Below, piece after piece: positions 22,681 to 33,730 of a stretch of 64,000 bases of DNA. Under the pieces are notes generated by a model. The model did not search any database. It was not told the DNA's origin and saw nothing but the letters and a program-made list of their open reading frames with translations. Positions within the stretch are counted from its first letter, which is position 1. Every line of letters begins with the position of its first letter. A program made the translations under genes and the position numbers. The DNA is from Dipteronia dyeriana (lineage: Eukaryota > Streptophyta > Magnoliopsida > Sapindales > Sapindaceae): contig CM065297.1 of assembly GCA_032871835.1 (NCBI GenBank), positions 36,209,098 to 36,273,097 of the forward strand. Direction: 5' to 3'.

Positions 22681-23922
22681 TGAATTCAACTTGCATTTAG
22701 GCAATGGAGCGTTGGTGTCTACTAGTGTAGTGGGAGATATTAGAATCAATTTTGATTCTTATAGGCATTTAGTTTTAATAAACGTTTATTATGTACCACA
22801 ATTCAAGAGGAATTTAATTTCGGTCTCTTGTTTAAATAAATTTGGATAATCGGTTACTTTTAATAAAAGTTTTAGTAAAAATAACAAATTTGTTTGTAAA
22901 GGTACATTGGAAAATGGTTTACTCTATTTGCATGGAAATATCTCTCACTTGTTAGACACGGAATCAACGGAACCTAATCATAAAAGAGTAAAATTATCAA
23001 AAGATGAAACCTACCTATGGCATTTGCGCTTAGGTCATATCAACCTTAATAGGATTAAAAGATTGGTATGTGAAGGACCTCTAAGTGACTTAAAGGTTGA
23101 TGATCTACCAACTTGTGAATCTTGTTTGGAAGGTAAAATGACCAAAATGTCGTTTACGACCAAAGGCGCAAGAGCCATCGAATGTTTAGGATTGATACAC
23201 ACTGATGTGTGTGGACCTTTGAGCCTTCAAGCTAGAGGTGGATATGAGTACGTCATCACTTCTACGGATGATCATTCAAGATTTGGCTATGTGTATCTCA
23301 TGAGACATAAGTCGGATGATTTTGATATGTTCAAAGCATTTAAAGCTGAAGTAGAAAATCAGCTTAAGAAACGCATAAAAATCTTGAGGTCTGATCGTCA
23401 TGGAGAATATCTACATGGTGAGTTTCAGCAATATCTTATTGACAATGGAATAATTTCATAGTTTTCTGCACCAGGCACACCTCAACAAAATGGGGTGGCT
23501 GAAAGGAGAAATAGAACTCTTTTGGACATGGTTAGATCTATGTTGAGTTATTCAACGCTCCCTAGTTCTTTTTTGGGATATGCTTTACAAACTGCCACGT
23601 AAAACACCGCATGAGTTATGGACCGGGCGAAAACCTAGTTTACAACACTTAAGGATATTTGGATGTCCTGCGCACGTGTTAAAAGGAAAGACAGAAAAGT
23701 AGAATTGTCGTAAATGAGCTATTAGGAGATACAATTCCACAAGAGGTTTCGCAACCAAACCCAATTGTAAGTTCCGTACCAACACAAGATCAATAATCTA
23801 CCATACCTCATCATAGTGGGAGGGTTGTTAGACAACCCGAGAGATACATCGGTCTAGGAGAATCTGTAGAGAATCTTCCGGACGACGTTGATCCCTATAC
23901 GTACAAGGAAGCAATGAAAGAT
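22681..23922 (+). pseudogene. A-family integrase and linker (duplicate copy)
   Basis: Begins after a deletion that removed the protease active site (LHLGNGALVSTSVVGDI follows the broken zinc knuckle directly). GAG-pre-integrase has LWHLRLGHINL and LPTCESCLEGK; the core has IHTDVCGPL, STDDHSRFG, LRSDRHGEYL and, after a TAG at about 23459, [13 protein letters not shown] deletion of about 40 bp near 23600 (relative to 46370-46410) removes part of the integrase C-terminus. The piece stops at gcaatgaaagat (23922), exactly where the reverse transcriptase part starts at 6287. Confidence 0.85.
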
Positions 23923-24277
23923 CGAAGTTGTTAACAAGTCATTGGGGAATTTATTGTGAAGCTTAGTTGGAAAGAATACTCGGGCTTGGGATCAAGGGCT
24001 CAGCCAGGCCGAATTCGCACACAATCATGCAGTAAATTGGAGCACATATTTTAGTCCTTTTCAAGTGGTGTACTCGGTCATCCCGCGTGGTTTGCTTGAC
24101 TTACTACCTCTTCCAAACAAGACTCGGATTAATGGAAAGGTTGAGGATTTCACTCAGCATTTGCAGGGAACTCACATGCATGTTCGTGAAAACTTGTTAA
24201 AATCCACAACGAAGTACAAAGCCGCAGCTGACAAGAAACGCCGTCTGGTAGAGTTTGAGATAGGGGATTTTCATTGA
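23923..24277 (+). pseudogene. Ty3/gypsy integrase C-terminal fragment
   Basis: Reads EVVNKSLGNLL, one stop, then WDQGLSQAEFAHNHAVN, FSPFQVVYSVIPRG, LLDLLPLPNKTRI and a basic tail KYKAAADKKRRLVEFEIGDF. This is the end of a gypsy integrase core and the start of its C-terminal domain. It is not part of A or of the Tat element that follows (which is on the other strand), and no LTR of its family is seen nearby. Both ends are truncated. It may be remnant target DNA in which the rearranged block landed. Confidence 0.8.
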
Positions 24278-24399
24278 TTTCTTAAAAGATAAAAGACAAT
24301 TAGCTAATAACAATTTAAAGCTTAAACTATGAAAGTAAATAATAAAAAAAAATGTATGAATCTTCTCATGGGTAGAAAATCTTTAAATATTATGCATTG

Positions 24400-24917
24400 C
24401 ATAGCCTGGATAGCTCGGTTCCCTCAGGTCGGGAAAGTCGATATGATCAATGTCCTACTATCCCGACCACTTGGTATGGTCCTTCTCATTTATCAGCTAA
24501 CGATCATGTGGACTTATCCTTTGTATTAAGTGTCACCCTCCTCAGAACTAAGTCTCCCAGTTGAAATCTTCTAACCTCGACAGGCGAATTGTAATACCTT
24601 GCTACCCTCTGTTGGTAGGCGGCATTTCTTACCCTGGATATGTCTCTTCTCTCTTCCAACTCATCCAAGTCTTGTTTTATCATCTCTACATTTCCTTCGG
24701 GATCAAGGAGTTATACCCTAGGGGACTAGTGAATTATCTTAAATGGAATCACTGCTTCCATCCCTAACGCCAATGAGTAAGGTGTTTCCCCTGTTGAAGT
24801 CCTTTATGTAATTCGATAAGCCCATAAGACTTTGTGTAATTTATCTGCCCAGTTTCCTTTCCTTCCTTTCAGTTTCGCCTTCGGAGTATGCTTGATTATG
24901 TTGTTCACCGCCTCCGT
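24400..24917 (-). pseudogene. Element C: integrase C-terminal region
   Basis: On the minus strand it reads TEAVNNIIKHTPKAKL, WADKLHKVLWAYRIT, TGETPYSLALGMEAVIPF, LDELEERRDISRVRNAA and FQLGDLVLRRV, the standard Tat integrase end. Stops interrupt it after YRIT, and twice near LL-D (about 24720-24750). It is fused to the reverse transcriptase start at 24918, with a junction in the middle of the gene. The expected 2.5-3 kb between these domains is missing. Confidence 0.75.
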
Positions 24918-25231
24918 TTAGCCATTATTGATCGCCTTGCTTCTTTTTGGGTTAAAGCGTCTCCTCTTTTGGATAACTGGTTTCTGATCGGGATTCACTT
25001 CTAAGTAATGTAAAATTGTCCTCGAATCGATCCCTGGCATGTCCCAGTGTTCCCAAGCGAACACATCCTTGTATTCTTTTAAGAGTTCGATCATCTTGCT
25101 TTGATCGTGCTTCGTCAATTGAGACCCAAGCTTAACAGTCTTCTTCGGATCATTGTTGCTCATGGCAACTTCCATGGCTGGTTCCTTTCTGGCCTTTGTC
25201 AATCTTTGGCTCCGCCTCTCTCGGGTCTAGG
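24918..25231 (-). pseudogene. Element C: N-terminal reverse transcriptase
   Basis: About 94 residues with KLGSQLTKHDQSKMIELLKE, YKDVFAWEHWDMPGID and KPVIQKRRRFNPKRSKAINNG, the region that precedes the Tat reverse transcriptase fingers. A frameshift near 25200 separates it from the protease-side frame. The catalytic palm is deleted. Confidence 0.8.
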
Positions 25232-26035
25232 TCAAACCCGATCGGTCATGGCCTTTGCCTCCATTGGATCTATTTTTAGGTCTTCACCTTTTCTGACAGT
25301 ATCCATTTGCATTACCCCCGACTTTGCCTTTTCCTTGTATACGGCGAGATTCGCTTTCGTGGCCCACTCCTGTGATCTTTTCATGATCCCCACCCCAGTT
25401 TTGGTCGAAAACTTCACTATGAGCACGCAGGTTGCAATTACGGCTCTTATTTTGTTCAGGAAGGGCCGATCTAGCAAAGCGTTATATGTCCAATTCTCAA
25501 CATTTACGACCATGAAGTCCATCAATACTGTCTTCGTACAAGGAAAACTTCCAACTTCTACCGGAAGTTTAACAGCTCCCAATGCCCTGACTTCGGCTCA
25601 TCTGAAACCCCTCATTGGAACTTTTAATGGTTAGAGGTAATCCCTCTGAAGCCCGAGTTGGTCAAACTTCTCTACGCTAAAAATGTCTACTGAGTTACCA
25701 TTGTCAATCAGTATTCGACTTACGTGTCTGTGCCTTATGCTGGCTGACACAACAATCGCATAGTTAGGTCTGACCTCCGACTCGTGTACGTCTGCTTCAG
25801 TGAAAATTAATGGTCCCCATCCTTGCTTTACTTCCTTTGACTTAGATGATTCACCTCCATACTTTTTCCCTAACTTCGTACATCCTTTCTCGACTATTGC
25901 TTCCGGTATTAGGGCCACCAAAAATGGTGTTGATTTCCCCGCTATCCGATTCTTTCTTCGGGCTCCTATAACTCTTATCCCGATCCCCTGTGTGGAGATC
26001 CTTTTATTTATCTTCCCCTCCTCTGAGGATGACAT
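25232..26035 (-). pseudogene. Element C: protease region
   Basis: Two adjoining frames. The first (26035-25631) contains TEADVHESEVRPNYAIVVSA and the retropepsin core RILIDNGNSVDIFSVEKFDQLGL; Tat proteases commonly have D-N-G in place of D-T-G. The second (25582-25232) continues with VKLPVEVGSFPCTKTVLMDF, YNALLDRPFLNKIRAVIAT and a linker to reverse transcriptase. One or two stops near 25625-25590 separate them. Confidence 0.75.
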
Positions 26036-27608
26036 CAGTAAGATGGTCTTCCCGGATTAGCTTTTCAATTTAATCCCTGAGTTGGTAACACTTGGAGGTT
26101 TCATGGCCATTTTCCTGGTGTAATTTGCAGTACTTGGTAGTATCTCTTCTAGCGAAGTTTGACTACCTTGGAGGTTTATCATACATAGTTTTGTCTTCAA
26201 TTATATTCAGGATTTCCTCCTGCTTTTTGGCTAACGGGGTATAATTGGTGTATGGGCGCCTTGGGTTCCTCCCTATTCTTACATCATCTTTTCACCCGTC
26301 TTTTCCTTTTCCTTTTCCTCTGTTACCTTTCGGGTCATCCTTACCATTGTTTTTCGAACCGCTTTCTTGGCTCTTTTGACTTCTGTTGGATGACTCCCGT
26401 GTATAAATTCTCCCCCGTGGGCAACCTGTTCTTCTTCTGCCATGGCGTAACCCCCAACATAAGCTATCGTGCTTGCATATGTGGTCGGCCCTCGCTGTCT
26501 CGGGCTTAAAGTTAGATGACTGTGTTGCAAGCTGTTTATGAATGCGAACACCACCGTGTCATCGTTAGAGTCCTGAACTTCCAATACCTCCTGTAAAAAC
26601 CTAGTAAAATAGTCTTTTTATTTCTCATCTTTTTTTTGCCTTAAGGTAGAAAGTGCCGACACTGATTTTCTTCGTTGGATATTTCCCATAATTTGTCTGG
26701 TGAATTGTTAGGTGAATGCTCATGTCAAACCTTCGAAACTCCTGATGGATCCTGATGATAATCCTCTGAACTACCTGGATCCCTAATTTCCCAATGTCTA
26801 AGGGAATATATGACATATGAGGGCATCATCATAGTCCTATTGAGCCATGGCACTTTGGTATCTCCTAACATGTTCCTGTGGATCGGTATTGGCTTTGAAT
26901 TACGCCACATGCGGCATCCTGAATTTCTCTAAGAAATGAGCCTACATTAGCAAACAGACTTCCAAAATTCTCGACCAAGGGGTTTTCTTGACTTTGCTTT
27001 TTTTCTAAAGCTTCTATCCTCCTAAGACGAACTTCGCGCTCTTCTTCGGGTTTGCCATGCCTATCTAACCTTTGGTAGACCGTGAGCCCATACGGGTCCT
27101 TTCACCTTCTAGAAGTGTGCTCATCATCACTTAAATTCGATCGGGGCTTCTTACTCCGTCCATCATACCTGTCTTCTTGCACATAATATTGTCTTGCATC
27201 ACAGTACCCTACAGTATCCACTGGTGAGCTTGACTCCTCACGTTCCTTCGCTCTTCTATCATGGTGTGGGTTGTTTATTCTACGTGAATGTTCTCCCCGT
27301 TTCTCTACTCTATCTCTTCTAGATTTTTGGTGTGCACCTGGAGCAGTTGCCACGATCTCAGAGCGCATATTGATTCCTTGAGCTACCACATGTGTAGGGA
27401 GCTGGTATGGTGAACTTAGATTTACAGTTGCAGTTATGCTAAGTCCCTGTCCAGCGATATCATCAATGACTCTCCACAGGGATTCTTGAACTTGCCTAAA
27501 TGCATCTAGAGATATTCCCGTAGTTAAGCCCGTGGTTGTGACGGCGTTCTGTCTGCTTGATGCTGGTGTTCTTTAAGGTGGACCTGCTCCCGGTGCATCG
27601 GCATCCAT
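26036..27608 (-). pseudogene. Element C: gag
   Basis: Start taken at the ATG at 27608 (MDADAPGAGPP). Arg/Glu-rich segments follow (SRRDRVEKRGEHSRRINN, SDDEHTSRR), then IEALEKKQSQENPLVENFG, a middle region with stops (26620-26900), and VVFAFINSLQHSHLTLSP and VTEEKEKEKTGEKMM toward the end. It is interrupted by about six stops or shifts. Assignment as gag rests on position between LTR and protease and on the charged composition; no zinc knuckle was found. Confidence 0.6.
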
Positions 27609-28000
27609 GACATTCGTCTCTCGTGAGATGTTAGCATTGTGAGGGGGATAAATCTCTGCCAGTACTGGAAACCATGATTTTACCCTGTATGACTAAATCT
27701 CTGGCTGATTACAACGTCAGAGGTTCAACCCCTTCTTCTATCGCAAGTTGTTGATGGTGATTTTTTGGATGAATCACATGTCGAACAGAATTTATATGAT
27801 ATCATACAATTGCAAATTATGAACAACTAAGGAATTAAAAAGAACACAAAGGTTTTACATGGTGAAACCCTAAGTACGGGGAAACGTCCACAGTTGTCGA
27901 AAATCGACAAAATAAGAATTTCACTATGAATAATCGATTACACGCTCAATCTCTAATCTTCTCTCCCTTTTTTTTAACCCTTCATGGGTATTTTTAGGGT

Positions 28001-28010
28001 CTATTTATAC
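28001..28010 (-). promoter_or_regulatory. Candidate TATA box of element C LTR
   Basis: Minus strand GTATAAATAG, about 250 bp from the inner LTR end, a normal place for an LTR promoter. Confidence 0.5.
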
Positions 28011-28323
28011 ATGCATTGAACCCTAATTCATGCTACACAAGTAAATAAAGTTGACGTGTTTGAGTCATCTTATTCTTCTTTCCTGTTTTGCTTTCTTCAC
28101 GCGTTAGGTTTCTTGCCCAATTTGGATTCTGGCATTGATAGGGAAATTCTCTTCCTTATCAAGGCTTGTTTCGAGACATCTTATTAGAGTAGGAGTCATT
28201 TTGCACGTGTATGGCAGAATCCACGTTTTGATCTGCCGATTATCTACCAAAACCCGACCAAGATTTATTCACCCCGATCGATTATTCATTCCTGATCGGG
28301 GGTTTTGTCTTGACCGTCTCAAC

Positions 28324-30760
28324 TGTAGGGAAAAAATATTTCAAAACGCAGCGGAAGCATGATAAATAAGAAAATTAGGGTTTGCGTATAAATAAAAAAA
28401 TTTCCCTTTTATGCAATGAGAACCTTAACCCTAGATTAATTGATGTATATAAAAAGTGTCGTACCTTTTTCTCATGACGATTGAACAAGCACCGAATTGA
28501 TTCCGCAAGATCTTCCAATCTAATCACGAACATGAATCACCTAAGAGTGTGAGCTCCCTTTCTTTGAATTGTATACCTAAGGATAGAGACAAACAAAATC
28601 TTTTCTTTGTTAGTTACAAATATCCTCTAAGAGAAAAATGAAGAATGTCCGGTCACTTGTGAATTGTCAATCAATTTAATTGAAACTCGCGTGAACCTTG
28701 ATTCGATGTTGTACATAAAACCCTTTTGATGTAAATGATACTAGTATACTATCGAAAACAAAAACGTTTTCCTTTTTTCTCTTCTTGGCCGAATTCACAC
28801 ACTATTGGTTAGAGTTGATCGAATTTTGTCTAGAGTGAAAAACAAATTTTTTCTCCCTCAAAATTCTATCTTGCTTGGCTGAATTCTCTCTTAAAAAAGT
28901 CCCAAGCTTGGCCGAAATCTCTCTTTAGAAAGTCCCAAGCTTGGCCGAAATTAATTCTTGCAATTAATTGTATCCTAGCCGAATTTCAAACACATATATA
29001 TAGGATGATTAATCCTCTCGTAAGAAGGATTTACTTGGTTGGAAAGAATCATTTCCTTAGGTGGATTTATTTGGTAGTTAAGAATCTTTATCTTAAAGGA
29101 ACTCTATCCTCCTCTTATATATACATAGCTGGCCGAAATTCATAGGATATGTATTAGGAAACTTAATTCTTTTCCTAAGAAGGATTTACTTGGTTGTTAA
29201 GAATCCTTTCCTTAGGTAGAATTACTTGGTGGTTAGGAATCCTTTTTAAAAAGGAATTTTATCCTACACCAAGACTCCTAATCCAACTCAATAGTGCGTT
29301 TGTAACCATATTAAAGACCTCCTAATTTGATTAAATAAATAACTCCCTTTATTTATCTACTTATCAAATATAGTCTTTAACATTAATTATACTACTAACA
29401 ATAGTATAATTGTAGGAGTCCATCTCCTATTAGGAAAAAGATTTTAACTTTTAATTAGATAATTAATTAGTCAACAAATTAATTAATTTCCAATTAATTA
29501 AATAATAAAATAAAAATAATATAATTTAAGTTATTCTTAATAGTCTTGCCGCCCAACACAAGTATATGGACCATATATTATTTTTCTTATTTTATTAAAT
29601 CCATTGGACCTTAATAAAAAGTCCACATGTGAACTAGACCTATTCTTACAAAAAGAAACAAGTTCACATGCCTTAATACAATTCTAGATGGACCCCTAAA
29701 TTGGTCCGGTAGAATATATCAAGTGATCCATGCAAGTTTGTGTGGATTGTGGATCTTGACGGGCTATCTAAATTTAAGCTCCGATAGACACAACCCAATC
29801 ACAATCAACAAATGATTCACTTAGATCCGATCTATTTAATTTTAGTTCATTCCACTAAAGAACTAAAATTGAACTCTTAAATAAAGATAGAATAAGTTAA
29901 TGTTACTCACTCATAACCTGGACAACCTTATTGGAGAAAGTGTATCCTCGTGAAGACTACCAGTAATTGCCAAGAGCTCATAGACCGCCTATAGCTCCCC
30001 AAGTTACCATATTTACTCATATCACCACATTTTGAACTTGGATATTTTGACTTGTCCTGAAGCCATGTTTTAATAGCCACTTTTGAAAACCTAACGTTAA
30101 GATTTAATATCCAAAACCTCAAAACATCTATATGATGGTATTCTACTCTCATTCAATAAATGGAGCCACATTGTCCATATCTATGAATGAAGTCCTCTGT
30201 CGATTAACAAATGAATACCACCAAACTATAAAGGATAGACTATGTTATATAATCGTACACATTGATAGCTCAAATGAAAACATTTGCCACCATAAGCCCA
30301 TCATTTATCGTAGGATTGAGATAGACTCTCTGATTGTCTTCAAATGAAAACGTTTATCCATTGACGGTTCTAGATTAAGTATTTCATTGTGATCAAATTC
30401 AATGCACCCAGTGCACTAGATTCTTTTGCTCAAAGACACCACACTTTGATGATTTTAGATTCATCATAACACATTTGATCCCACTCAAATGCTGGCAAAA
30501 GAATGTACAACATTGACAAGATAAAGGCGCCTAGCCTTTTATCTTAAGTTGTGATTATTATTCAAGACTAACTAAAGAATTGTCTCTACCTCATACATAT
30601 CTAGATGTATGAACAATTCTTCTTTTCTCATTTACTTTTGACAATTATAATATTTAAACTATAAATGCTATAAGGTTTGTTAAAATAGAAATCACTTTAT
30701 TAATATGAAAAGATTGTCAAATACATTATTATACTCTTGCTATTGAGCATAATCCTAATA
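28324..30760 (-). mobile_element. Solo A-family LTR inside the element C LTR
   Basis: 2437 bp from TGTAGGGAAAAAATATT to GAGCATAATCCTAATA (the family end CCTAACA with one C-to-T change). It is flanked by the 5-bp target duplication tcaac at 28319-28323 and 30761-30765. No internal A sequence is present, so it is a solo LTR made by LTR-LTR recombination after insertion. All reading frames in it recur in the other A LTRs and are non-coding. Confidence 0.95.
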
Positions 30761-30898
30761 TCAACAACCCCAACCAGGTGTCTTGAGACCAGCTTAGGTA
30801 GGTTTATGAAGGCTGACTTTTTTTGACATGGCATCTCTACCTCCCGTATTTTTGGGCAGCTATGCTGACTCATTGTTCTTCAGATTTTACCAATAACA

Positions 30899-31085
30899 CT
30901 CTTAAAAAAAATAGCCTCCACATATTGGTCAACTTCTCATTTCATAATGTACTTAGTTTTGAGTCTTGGTCAGAAATGTACGGAAGTTAACTTTCCATAG
31001 AATTTTACGGTTCAAAATTCTAAGCTTCTAAGTTTTCTAGATCAAGTTAGGGTGATTTTATGATCTAAAGGTCAACTTAGAAATC
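30899..31085. other. Unassigned flank between C and B
   Basis: AT-rich sequence with no recognised feature; the last five bases aaatc (31081-31085) are the target site of element B. Confidence 0.6.
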
Positions 31086-31645
31086 TGTTAAGTCTGTTAG
31101 AAAATCTAAAAGAATTGGGGAGAGGTTAGCATTCTTGGGTGGAAATGAATAGTCTACTAACAAAGAAGAACTGGATTCATTTGATATGACCTGAGGAAGA
31201 TTATGTTATGCCTTAATTAGGATTGCGTTTTTATTTTAATTATTTTTTAGATTAGTTTTCTATTTTGGCTATGACAGAATAGGAAAATAGAGAACTAGTC
31301 TTATTTTTATTTTAATTACGGTTTAGATTAGTTTCTATTTTGACTATGACAAAATAAGAAAATATAAAACTAGTCCTATTATAAATAGAACTATTATTTT
31401 TAGGGTTGTTATCTTTTTGAATGTTTTATCAATAAAATTGGCTCTGCTAGGGTTTATCCAATTTCTTTTTGATTCGGCTTTTCTTAGTGAACTGCTTAGA
31501 AAGGTTTGGGCTAGGGTTAGGTAAATTCTGTTATCTGATTCTAAAGAGTCGATCGCTCAATTTTGTGAGTAGTTTGACTCAGATCTATCTATCTTTGTGT
31601 ATAAGTTAGGGTTTTGTTGTTGGATCTCAATCTAGGTCCTCAACA
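31086..31645 (+). repeat. B-family 5' LTR
   Basis: 560 bp, TGTTAAGTCTGTTAG to TAGGTCCTCAACA. Its 3' partner is 40489-40826 plus 50708-50922; the partner starts TGTAGAGACCGTTAG. It contains two similar halves built on attaggattgcgtttttatttt and tttagattagttt around 31215-31340. Confidence 0.9.
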
Positions 31646-31646
31646 A

Positions 31647-31665
31647 TTTGGTGCTTTCATTGAGA
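31647..31665 (+). other. B primer binding site region
   Basis: The first bases after the LTR read tttggtgctttcattgag, a sequence often seen behind plant gypsy LTRs. I cannot name the tRNA with certainty. Confidence 0.5.
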
Positions 31666-31681
31666 GAATTCGGCAGCCTAC

Positions 31682-31723
<42 letters not shown>

Positions 31724-31820
31724 AGAGACGCAGGAAAAAAAAGAGACGTAGAAAAAAAAAGACGTAAAAAAAGGTTGAGAAAAAAAAGACAAAAAAAAAT
31801 GGACAGAGAGGAAAAAAAAA
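31682..31820 (+). repeat. TA microsatellite and A-rich purine tract in the B leader
   Basis: A 42-bp TA tract (31682-31723) is followed by about 90 bases made only of purine runs with repeated gagacg(c/t)ag units. It lies between primer binding site and gag and leads directly into the presumed Gag start at 31799. Confidence 0.8.
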
Positions 31821-33118
31821 TTAAGAAGCCATGGGATCTAAGGAGGATTCTATTATTCAAGGGAGTGGATCGAAGACTAACAGCAATGTTTGAAGCCTTG
31901 GAGGAGAATCAAGATCGGATTTTAAAGTCCCTATCAGATCCGACGACATTCATAGTGTATCTAATTAAGTCAAACAATGATGCAATCGAGAGACTTGAAT
32001 GGCAGTTGGCTGAAAATAAAGGGAAGGAAACGGTAGGTGGATGGACAAAAGGGGATGGATGGAGATCACGTAGTTCATGGGGCGAGGCAGATTTCTCGAC
32101 AGGTGAGATGTACGAGCCTAATCCGATCGAAAATCATGAAGGGTTTAAGCTAGGAGGACGAGTGGAACTTGGGCCATGAGTGGTGGAGTGTTGGTTGCAT
32201 GATAAGGTTTCTGAGAGGGAGATGAATGATGGATGATGGATCTGAGGAAGATGTGAGATAGGACAGGAGGCCTCGTGACCGAATGCTAATTTATTGGTAG
32301 CAAAGGGAACCGTGGAGAGATGTTGAAATATATGAAGGTGATAGGCGAAGAGAGAGGCACCATAGTCAAGGCCCTAGAAAGCCGAAGATCAATTTTCCGT
32401 ATTTTAATGGTGGAGACCCATATGAGTGGTTGGACAAGGTGGAGTATTACTTTCAGGTTTATGAAGTGGTGAGGGCCAATCGGGTTTCTACTGCATGTAT
32501 CTACCTTGATGGGAAGGCTAATAGTTGGTGGAGATGGATCAAAGCTCAATATGAGCAAGATGGAAGGAAAATGGGTTTGACGGCCTTCGAATGGGATTTT
32601 TTGGCTCAATGGGGACTATCGCCGACCGTCAATCATCATGGGAAGTTGGCCAAGCTCAAGCAGGAAGGAAGAGTTCAAGTATATATTGAGAAGTCTTGCC
32701 TATTGCAGATTTTGGTCAGGGTGTGGTCAATTGAGTCATTATTGGGGACTTTTATTGAAGGGTTGAAGTCGTGGTTAGCAAAGGAGATGAAACTAAAGCG
32801 ACCATAAAGATTGATCGAAGCAATGAGGATGGTGGAGATTTTAGAGGATAGTTACTACAGTGACAAAAAGCCATTTAAAGAGAGTTATGGGAGTGAAAAT
32901 TTTAAATTAGAGTCAAATAAAGATTCCTGAAAAGGGAAGGAAGCTATTGAGGATAGTCTCAAGAAGGAAAGAAACGACGTAAGAAAACTGACAAAGGAAG
33001 AGGTTAAAGAGAGAAATAAGAGGGCTAATGCTTCAAATGCGGGAAGAAATGGAACAAGAACCATCGGTGCCAAACTGGTAAGGTATTTATGATCATTGAC
33101 TCAAGTGAATCAGACGAT
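31799..33118 (+). pseudogene. B-family gag, 5' part before nested A
   Basis: The start is at MDREEKKIKKP or a later Met. It shows MFEALEENQDRILKSL (31888 on), a stop at 32179, then in a shifted frame PKINFPYFNGGDPYEWLDKV, YFQVYEVVRANRVSTACIYL and GKANSWWRWIKAQYEQDG, the retrotransposon Gag core of chromoviruses. The end carries CFKCGKKWNKNHRC, a knuckle of the form seen in these Gags, and the acidic IIDSSESDDN that continues after the insertion as VVSDEEATSDEGE. A nested A element splits it at 33123. Several shifts are present. Confidence 0.8.
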
Positions 33119-33123
33119 AATGT

Positions 33124-33386
33124 TGTAGGGAAAAAAACGGTTCAAAACGCAACGTAAGCATGAGAAATAAGAAAATTAGGGTTTACGTATAAATAAAAAT
33201 TTCCCTTTTAATAACAAGAACCTTAACCCTAGATTAATTGATGTATATAAAAGTGTCGTACCTTTTTTTTCGTGACGATTGAACAAGCGCCGAATGGAAT
33301 CCACAAGATCTTCCAATCCAATCACTAAAGTGAACCACCTAGGAGTGGGGGCTCCCTTTCTTGAATTGTATACCTGAGGATGGAAA
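33124..33386 (-). repeat. Truncated 3' LTR of the nested A element
   Basis: Only the last 263 bp of the LTR remain, from TGTAGGGAAAAAAACGG to gaggatggaaa. The join to integrase sequence is in tggaaatgccatagg, with a few ambiguous bases that suggest microhomology. Confidence 0.9.
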
Positions 33387-33730
33387 TGCCATAGGTAGGT
33401 TTCATCTTTTGATAATTTTACTCTTTTATGATTAGGTTCCGTTGATTCCGTGTCTAACAAGTGAGATATATTTCCATGAAAATAGAATAAATTGTTTTCC
33501 AACGTACCTTTGTAAATAATTTTGTCAATCATACTAATAATAAAACCTTTATTAAAAGTAACAGAATATCCAAATTTATTTAGACAAGAGACCGAAATTA
33601 AATTCCTCTTGAATTGTGGTACATAATAAACGTTTATTAAAACTAATGCATATAAGAATCTAAATTGATTCTAATATCTCCCACTACACTATTAGACACC
33701 AACGCTCCATTGCCTAAATGCAAGTTGAAT
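33387..33730 (-). pseudogene. Nested A: GAG-pre-integrase scrap
   Basis: Reads on the minus strand NLFYFHGNISHLLDTEST, NHKRVKLSKDETYLWHF, upstream of it VYYVPQFKRN-like LNSVS sequence and LHLGNGALV. It ends just before the second zinc His. The protease active site that should precede LGNGALV is absent, as in the other A copies. Confidence 0.8.

Larger units (their letters stand above)
6287..23922. other. Circularly permuted duplicate of the block 44932-58230
   Basis: 6287-17780 matches 46723-58230, and 22163-23922 matches 44932-46727, both in the same orientation. The two parts come in swapped order and both end at the same aagat (6287-6291 and 23918-23922; once at 46723-46727). Between them lie an inverted third copy of 48.2-51.7 kb (17778-21271) and broken A LTR pieces. 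The duplicate contains the A/B and B/D junctions together with their TSDs, so it arose by copying already nested DNA and not by new transposition. See findings for the circle model and the misassembly alternative. Confidence 0.8.
24300..30898 (-). mobile_element. Tat-group Ty3/gypsy element C, internally deleted, 5' LTR interrupted
   Basis: Minus-strand order: LTR (30898-27749, split by a solo A LTR), gag (about 27608-26040), protease (26035-25630), N-terminal reverse transcriptase (25230-24918), then directly the integrase C-terminus (24917-24400). The block WEHWDMPGIDSRTI followed by QKRRRFNPKRSKAINN and the protease form LIDNGNS are typical of the Tat group. Most of reverse transcriptase, all of RNase H and the integrase core are deleted, and the 3' LTR is absent. 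The 24278-24400 edge is AT-rich with nothing recognisable. Confidence 0.8.
27749..30898 (-). repeat. Element C 5' LTR, interrupted by a solo A LTR
   Basis: Plus-strand limits TGTTGATGG (27749) and CAATAACA (30898) give LTR termini TGTT...AACA; without the inserted A LTR and its target-site copy the length is about 708 bp. A minus-strand TATA box GTATAAATAG lies at 28001-28010. The limits rest on termini and position only, since the partner 3' LTR is gone. 27609-27748 is leader sequence. Confidence 0.55.

Noticed and set aside
27690..27750. tRNA-like sequence (ggttcaacccc) near the element C primer region
   Set aside because: No cloverleaf could be drawn, and T-stem pairing is poor; the motif is short enough to occur by chance.
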